DNA of 64,000 bases from a virus, in the IMG/VR virus record IMGVR_UViG_3300046467_002136, positions 1 through 64,000 of that record, one strand, 5' to 3'. The position numbers and the translations under genes are program-made. The notes under the pieces were generated by a model. That model searched no databases, was not told the DNA's origin, and saw nothing but the letters and a program-made list of their open reading frames with translations. This document shows positions 60,434 to 64,000 of the stretch, piece by piece (the first letter of the stretch is position 1; every line of letters starts with the position of its first letter).

Positions 60434-61064
60434 ACTCTGCGTTGAACGACAGGCGAATTGCTTCTTCTGAGAGAGCCGTCAGGTCGGCTACGGTCGCTGT
60501 ATCTAGCTGCGGCTTGGGCCTATCGTCAGAGAACTCAACCCAAAACTCGTTGAGCTTGGCCTTCTGATCGCCGTCTAGAGTTGCCGCTACAGACGTAAAG
60601 GCTTCCCATGCCGCTTTGATTGCCGGATCGAGCGCCTCTTCTTCGGCAACCTCTTGCTCTAGTTGGAGTGATTCGTCCGACCTTGCGAGGTACAAGCCAA
60701 CGCCAAGAGCCTGCGCAGCTTTCTTGAGAGCGTCAGAAACGGCACCTTTCATCTCATCGCCGAGATCGACGGGGTCACCGTTTTTCATTCGTTTGATCTT
60801 TTGGCCACCAAAGCCGTCTTTGTAAACAACATTGCTGTCGATCACAGCGGTGAGGCGAACATGTGCAATAGCCCAGTCGGAATCCACCGCATCACGGTGG
60901 CAATCCCTGACCTCATAAGACCAGTTCTCGATTCCCAGTACGGTATTGAGACGAGTGATGACTTCGCTGACAGGGATATAGGTGAGGGAGGTCCCTCCCT
61001 TTGTCAGACTGCGTTCGACTTCCCGTGGGAACGGTTCTGAAAGCTTTTGTAGTATGTCGCTCAT
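60393..61064 (-). CDS. Rad52/Rad22-like single-strand annealing protein
   Basis: 223 residues. LTYIPVSEVITRLNTVLGIENWSYEV, then EMKGAVSDALKKAAQALGVGLYLARSD, the core of the Rad52 family, followed by an acidic C-tail (DENDSDSSG). Pairs complementary ssDNA in phage recombination; co-encoded with the RecB-like nuclease, whose start it overlaps. Confidence 0.8.
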   Translation of the reverse strand: MSDILQKLSEPFPREVERSLTKGGTSLTYIPVSEVITRLNTVLGIENWSYEVRDCHRDAVDSDWAIAHVRLTAVIDSNVVYKDGFGGQKIKRMKNGDPVDLGDEMKGAVSDALKKAAQALGVGLYLARSDESLQLEQEVAEEEALDPAIKAAWEAFTSVAATLDGDQKAKLNEFWVEFSDDRPKPQLDTATVADLTALSEEAIRLSFNAEYVEKDENDSDSSG

Positions 61065-61549
61065 AGGGCTTCGCCCCTCCTAACAATGACGCTGGTTTTT
61101 GGCTCAGATGGTTCGCAATATAGATCGGCGTTAAGGCCAATCTCGTTCAACTTCCCCACCCTCCAATAAGAAGGAGCAAGGTAGTCAAGCATTTGAAGGG
61201 CCATCTCTTTTGCAGTGACGACCACTTCACCGGTATCCATATCAACTGAGGACTGCTGAATTCGGTCCATCACCACGTTGGCGAGGACTTTGTGGTTCCA
61301 GCCCTTTCGGGTAGAACCCATCTTGCGTTCCACCTGAGCGCCATCGCGCAGGTCGATAAGTGGATCGTCGACCATGAGGTTGCCTAGCAACATTGAGACT
61401 CGGTCGTAAACAATCCCAAGTTCGACCTTGGCCAGATTCAACTCTAAGACCAAATTGGCTACATCTTGGGTTTCGCCGTCTATCTCACCGACTCGATCAT
61501 CAAGCTGTGCGAGAAGCAAACGGAGGGTTCTAACATGCTCCAAATTCAT
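61061..61549 (-). CDS. Hypothetical protein of recombination cluster
   Basis: 162 residues. A helical N-terminus (LLAQLDDRVGEIDGETQDVANLVLELNLAKVELGIVYDRVSM) is followed by KMGSTRKGWNHKVLANVVMDRI and YLAPSYWRVGKLNEIGL. This gene type often precedes Rad52-like genes in actinophages and may regulate or load the annealing protein. Overlaps the Rad52-like gene by 4 bases. Confidence 0.5.
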   Translation of the reverse strand: MNLEHVRTLRLLLAQLDDRVGEIDGETQDVANLVLELNLAKVELGIVYDRVSMLLGNLMVDDPLIDLRDGAQVERKMGSTRKGWNHKVLANVVMDRIQQSSVDMDTGEVVVTAKEMALQMLDYLAPSYWRVGKLNEIGLNADLYCEPSEPKTSVIVRRGEAL

Positions 61550-61584
61550 AACAACTCCGGTTAGTAGGGGGTATCGCTATTACT

Positions 61585-62892
61585 TCAGACAACGATAGCG
61601 ATTCGTTTGCGCTGAGGCAACCCCAATCCGGTTAAGTGTGTGAAGGCCCCTGTGGCCGAGTCGACTTGATCGTCGTGATCGCAGGCTTCAGGGAAAGTGG
61701 ATAATTCGTCAAGCCAGTCGGTCAGCCATGGTCCACGCACTGCTCTGACGTTGCCGTTAGCGAGTGCGGCAGCAAATGGGCGGGCACGGGTAACCTTGTC
61801 TCCGGTGGCGCGCATACCAATGAAATCGTAGCCGGGCACGATATAGCGAGCGTACTGATCTACAAGGGCTTTTCCAGAGGAGCCCGGCTCTTGTTCCATC
61901 CTGATTGGAACTCCATGCCCATCTTCGTAAGCGGTTTGGGCGATCATTTGTTCCACTTTTTCCCCTTTGACCCTTGCACGCTTCACGTCAATAACGTAGG
62001 CAATTCCTTGATCAAACATCATCAGGGTTCCTACGGTCCAGTCAGGATTAGGGTTGGATGAGGACGGTTCGGTAGCAGCCAAGTCCCAGAAACGCACAGC
62101 CTTTGCCATCGAAGTCAACTCTGGGATTTCGTTCTGATCCAACAGGACAACCGATTCCCTATCGAACAGAGAGCCTAAAGTGGTAGACCACCAATCGCCT
62201 TCTTCGAGTCGTCTACGTTCCACGGGGTCCAAAGCCTGCAACGATTGTCGGTATGACTCAGCATCAATGCCCGGGTTGTCTTGTAAATAAGATGGAACGA
62301 AAACTCGTCCCTCATTCTGACCCTCGATAATGAAACGCTGTCTAACCCAGTTAGGCGCGGGGTTAGAGGCACATCTCATCCGCAGAGGAACTTTTGACAG
62401 TGGACCTGACGCCGGACGGCGCAAGCGAGAGAACAAGTAGCGATAATCGGCTTCCCGGATTTCCGTGACCTCGTCCATCCCGATGAATTGAAATTCCGCA
62501 CCTTTATACCGTAAGTAGTCCTGGCTGTTGTTTAGGTAGCCAAAGGTGATGCGTGCGCCAGAGGGGAAAGTCGCCGTGTAAGTGTTGGCGTTCCAGCGGA
62601 TTTCGTCGTTTGGCCCTGTCCAAGCTTGGAAACGATCCATGATCGCTCCCGGCAGGGCAAGGTCGGCGTAAGTGCGACGGAATAGAATGGCCGAGTAATT
62701 GGGCACATCAACATATTGGAGTGCTGCCATTAAAAGGGCTGAACTTTTCCCACCACCCGCAGCACCACCGAAAAGAGCTTCCAACGAATAAGTGCGTAAG
62801 AAAACTTTTTGAGTAAGAGACGCTTCCTCTGGGCAGTAAGGTGATGCGCGCGGCTCTAGGTAATCGAGTATCTTATTCCAATCCGTAGTCAC
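61585..62892 (-). CDS. terL: Large terminase subunit
   Basis: 435 residues from a GTG at 62892 with GAGGTG 6 bases upstream. Walker A GGAAGGGKSS (42-51), Walker B FIGMDEV (Asp140-Glu141), Cys-rich coupling region RCASNP, and nuclease motifs WDLAATE, MEQEPGSSGKA and DHDDQVDS near the C-terminus. Cuts and packages DNA with the portal. It is divergent from the portal gene, which is uncommon. No small-terminase gene is recognised in the window. Confidence 0.92.
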   Translation of the reverse strand: MTTDWNKILDYLEPRASPYCPEEASLTQKVFLRTYSLEALFGGAAGGGKSSALLMAALQYVDVPNYSAILFRRTYADLALPGAIMDRFQAWTGPNDEIRWNANTYTATFPSGARITFGYLNNSQDYLRYKGAEFQFIGMDEVTEIREADYRYLFSRLRRPASGPLSKVPLRMRCASNPAPNWVRQRFIIEGQNEGRVFVPSYLQDNPGIDAESYRQSLQALDPVERRRLEEGDWWSTTLGSLFDRESVVLLDQNEIPELTSMAKAVRFWDLAATEPSSSNPNPDWTVGTLMMFDQGIAYVIDVKRARVKGEKVEQMIAQTAYEDGHGVPIRMEQEPGSSGKALVDQYARYIVPGYDFIGMRATGDKVTRARPFAAALANGNVRAVRGPWLTDWLDELSTFPEACDHDDQVDSATGAFTHLTGLGLPQRKRIAIVV

Positions 62893-62970
62893 TCAATCAC
62901 CTCGCAGTCTTAGCCTATTCTAGAATAGGCGACAAAGCGCAGCCTATTCTTGACTATTGTAAGAGGGCAC
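62893..62970. promoter_or_regulatory. Divergent terminase-portal intergenic region with operator-like palindrome
   Basis: An 18-base perfect palindrome, GCCTATTCTAGAATAGGC, occupies 62913-62930, and one half-site, GCCTATTCT, recurs at 62942-62950, 29 bases downstream of the first left arm. This layout is typical of a dimeric regulator site with an extra half-site controlling two divergent promoters. TTGACT at 62950-62955 could be a plus-strand -35 box, but no good -10 follows. Confidence 0.55.
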
Positions 62971-63147
62971 ATGAACATTTGGATGAAACTCAGAAACCTG
63001 CAGGAGCAAGGAGTAATAGCAAACGCTCTAATGGTATCATTTATCATACTTACAAGCGTCGGTGCAGCGATGGTATATCCGCCGTTGGGCCTTATAGTAG
63101 GGGGTCTAGCTTGTGGCATATTCGGATTTCTACTGGGTCTTGAGTAA
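62971..63147 (+). CDS. Small two-TM membrane protein
   Basis: 58 residues from the ATG at 62971 with AAGAGGG upstream; a TTG at 62950 is possible. Two hydrophobic helices (about 17-36 and 38-57) joined by YPP; short polar N-terminus (MNIWMKLRNLQEQGV). It starts the plus-strand operon, 2 bases before the portal. Might be a holin-like or superinfection-exclusion protein; nothing more can be said. Confidence 0.6.
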   Translation: MNIWMKLRNLQEQGVIANALMVSFIILTSVGAAMVYPPLGLIVGGLACGIFGFLLGLE

Positions 63148-63149
63148 CA

Positions 63150-64000
63150 ATGGCGTGGAACTCTACTAACAATCAGTCTTTAGAAGATACAGCTCAGCGG
63201 AAGACCGCTATTGGACCCGGCGCGCCCATAGCCACAAATCCGACACTTGCTGGACAACCTTATTATGACGCATGGGACATTGAACGGGCGTACCGAGAAG
63301 GCATGCAGAAGGTCACATGGGTGGCCCGTTGCGTAGATGTGATCTCAGGCAACCAAGCACGCCTCCCAGTTGTTCTTCGTGAGGGTAATGCCCCAGATGG
63401 AAAACTAGTTACAAGTTCTTCCGTTATGAAGGAAAGCACAATACTAGATATCTTGAATACTAAATCTAATATTGGTGAAAATTCATTTATATTCAGATAC
63501 CGGCTTTCAGCCCAACTGCTGATGAGTAGCCGTGGTGCCTTTATAGAGAAAGTGCGTTCTAGAGACGGAAGAATTATCGGGCTAAATCTGCTTCCCCCTC
63601 AACACACCGCACCAGTACCTCATCCAAAAACATTTGTGTCTGGTTATGAAGTCGCCATGCCCGACGGAAAGAAAGTACGTCTTAAGCCAGAAGATGTTGT
63701 TTGGGTTCGGAGACCACACCCCATAGACCCTTACCTGTCGATGACCCCAATGGAGTCTGCGGGCGTTGCTATAGAAATCGAAAACCTCGCGAAGCTGTAT
63801 AACCGTAACTTTCTTCTTAATGATGGTCGGCCCGGTGGCCTTTTGGTTCTCCGTGGAGAAATCGACGAAGACGATAAGAACGAATTGAGATCACGATTCA
63901 GGGGCAACCTTGGTCGGGTTGGTTCAACCACAGTGGTAGCTGCTGACGATGGAGTTGACTTTGTCGATACGTCATCGAACCCGCGTGATGCCGCCTACAT
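63150..64000 (+). CDS. Portal protein, N-terminal part
   Basis: At least 283 residues; continues past the right edge. VTWVARCVDVISGNQARLPVVLREGN, ILDILNTKSNIGENSFIFRYRLSAQLLMSSRGAFIEKV, LNLLPPQHTAPVPHP, VVWVRRPHPIDPYLSMTPMESAG and NRNFLLNDGRPGGLLVL are the usual order of HK97-type portals. The dodecamer would be the head vertex and packaging channel. Capsid genes probably follow to the right. Confidence 0.9.
   Translation, partial: MAWNSTNNQSLEDTAQRKTAIGPGAPIATNPTLAGQPYYDAWDIERAYREGMQKVTWVARCVDVISGNQARLPVVLREGNAPDGKLVTSSSVMKESTILDILNTKSNIGENSFIFRYRLSAQLLMSSRGAFIEKVRSRDGRIIGLNLLPPQHTAPVPHPKTFVSGYEVAMPDGKKVRLKPEDVVWVRRPHPIDPYLSMTPMESAGVAIEIENLAKLYNRNFLLNDGRPGGLLVLRGEIDEDDKNELRSRFRGNLGRVGSTTVVAADDGVDFVDTSSNPRDAAY

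Noticed and set aside
62950-62978. Sigma70-type promoter starting at TTGACT
   Set aside because: The matching -10 would fall at or after the ATG of the small membrane gene, and the hexamer there (GAACAT) is poor.
1-64000. tRNA genes, integrase or attachment sites
   Set aside because: No cloverleaf-like sequence in the few intergenic gaps, and no integrase or repressor gene was recognised; lysogeny cannot be judged from this window.

Overview
The window is a 64-kb piece of a contractile-tailed (myovirus-type) bacteriophage genome, about 45-50% G+C by eye, with almost no non-coding DNA. Tail sheath, tube, tape measure, neck, baseplate, fibre, terminase, portal, holin and recombination genes are all recognisable. 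No rRNA, tRNA or CRISPR array was seen. Several traits hint at an actinobacterial host: an r1t-like small holin, a tape measure ending in an H-x2-G-x-A-x-D / HLH motif, a DGDGDG..QDGTEWER tail on a small protein, and a Thr-rich linker after a lipoprotein signal. The oxygenase and halogenase cargo is of a kind known from marine phages. Host and habitat are inference only.

Layout: (i) 1-4907, minus: a giant secreted lipoprotein that runs off the left edge, with a papain-like domain and Trp/Glu/Asp-rich repeats. (ii) 4912-10265, minus: small proteins and Gly/Pro-rich fibre proteins. (iii) 10301-27772: an accessory block with ten Fe(II)/2-oxoglutarate (2OG) dioxygenases carrying the HxD...H triad plus a TauD-type enzyme, a flavin-dependent halogenase, a thioesterase, a glutathione-peroxidase-like protein, an NAD-binding protein and two methyltransferase-like proteins. 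A plus-strand island (14510-19470) interrupts the otherwise minus block. (iv) 27775-36574, minus: FPP-repeat fibre, a 1,775-residue fibre, smaller fibre proteins and a holin. (v) 36615-53857, minus: a 2OG oxygenase, then baseplate, spike, hub, tape measure, tail-assembly chaperone with a probable frameshift, tube, sheath and neck. (vi) 53870-62892, minus: Arg-rich protein, ParB / PP-loop / ParB trio, another 2OG oxygenase, RuvC, HNH, RecB-like nuclease, Rad52-like annealing protein and large terminase. (vii) 62971-64000, plus: a small membrane protein and the start of the portal, divergent from the terminase across a perfect 18-bp palindrome.

The most striking feature is the number of protein-modifying-type enzymes: thirteen HxD...H dioxygenases in the window, one HxH relative, one degenerate relative and a halogenase with its catalytic Lys, Glu and WxWxIP motif. 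They lie among genes for unusual low-complexity surface proteins: about 25 FPP units, collagen-like GDPP/GNPP repeats, and seven WPEDWGPSP-type repeats. My working hypothesis is that the phage hydroxylates and halogenates its own fibres or its cell-surface lipoprotein. The enzymes could instead act on host metabolites or glycans.

Most genes overlap by 1-4 bases (ATGA or TAATG), so long polycistronic operons are likely. Several starts were moved from the longest possible ORF to agree with these overlaps or with a ribosome-binding site; each case is stated in its entry.
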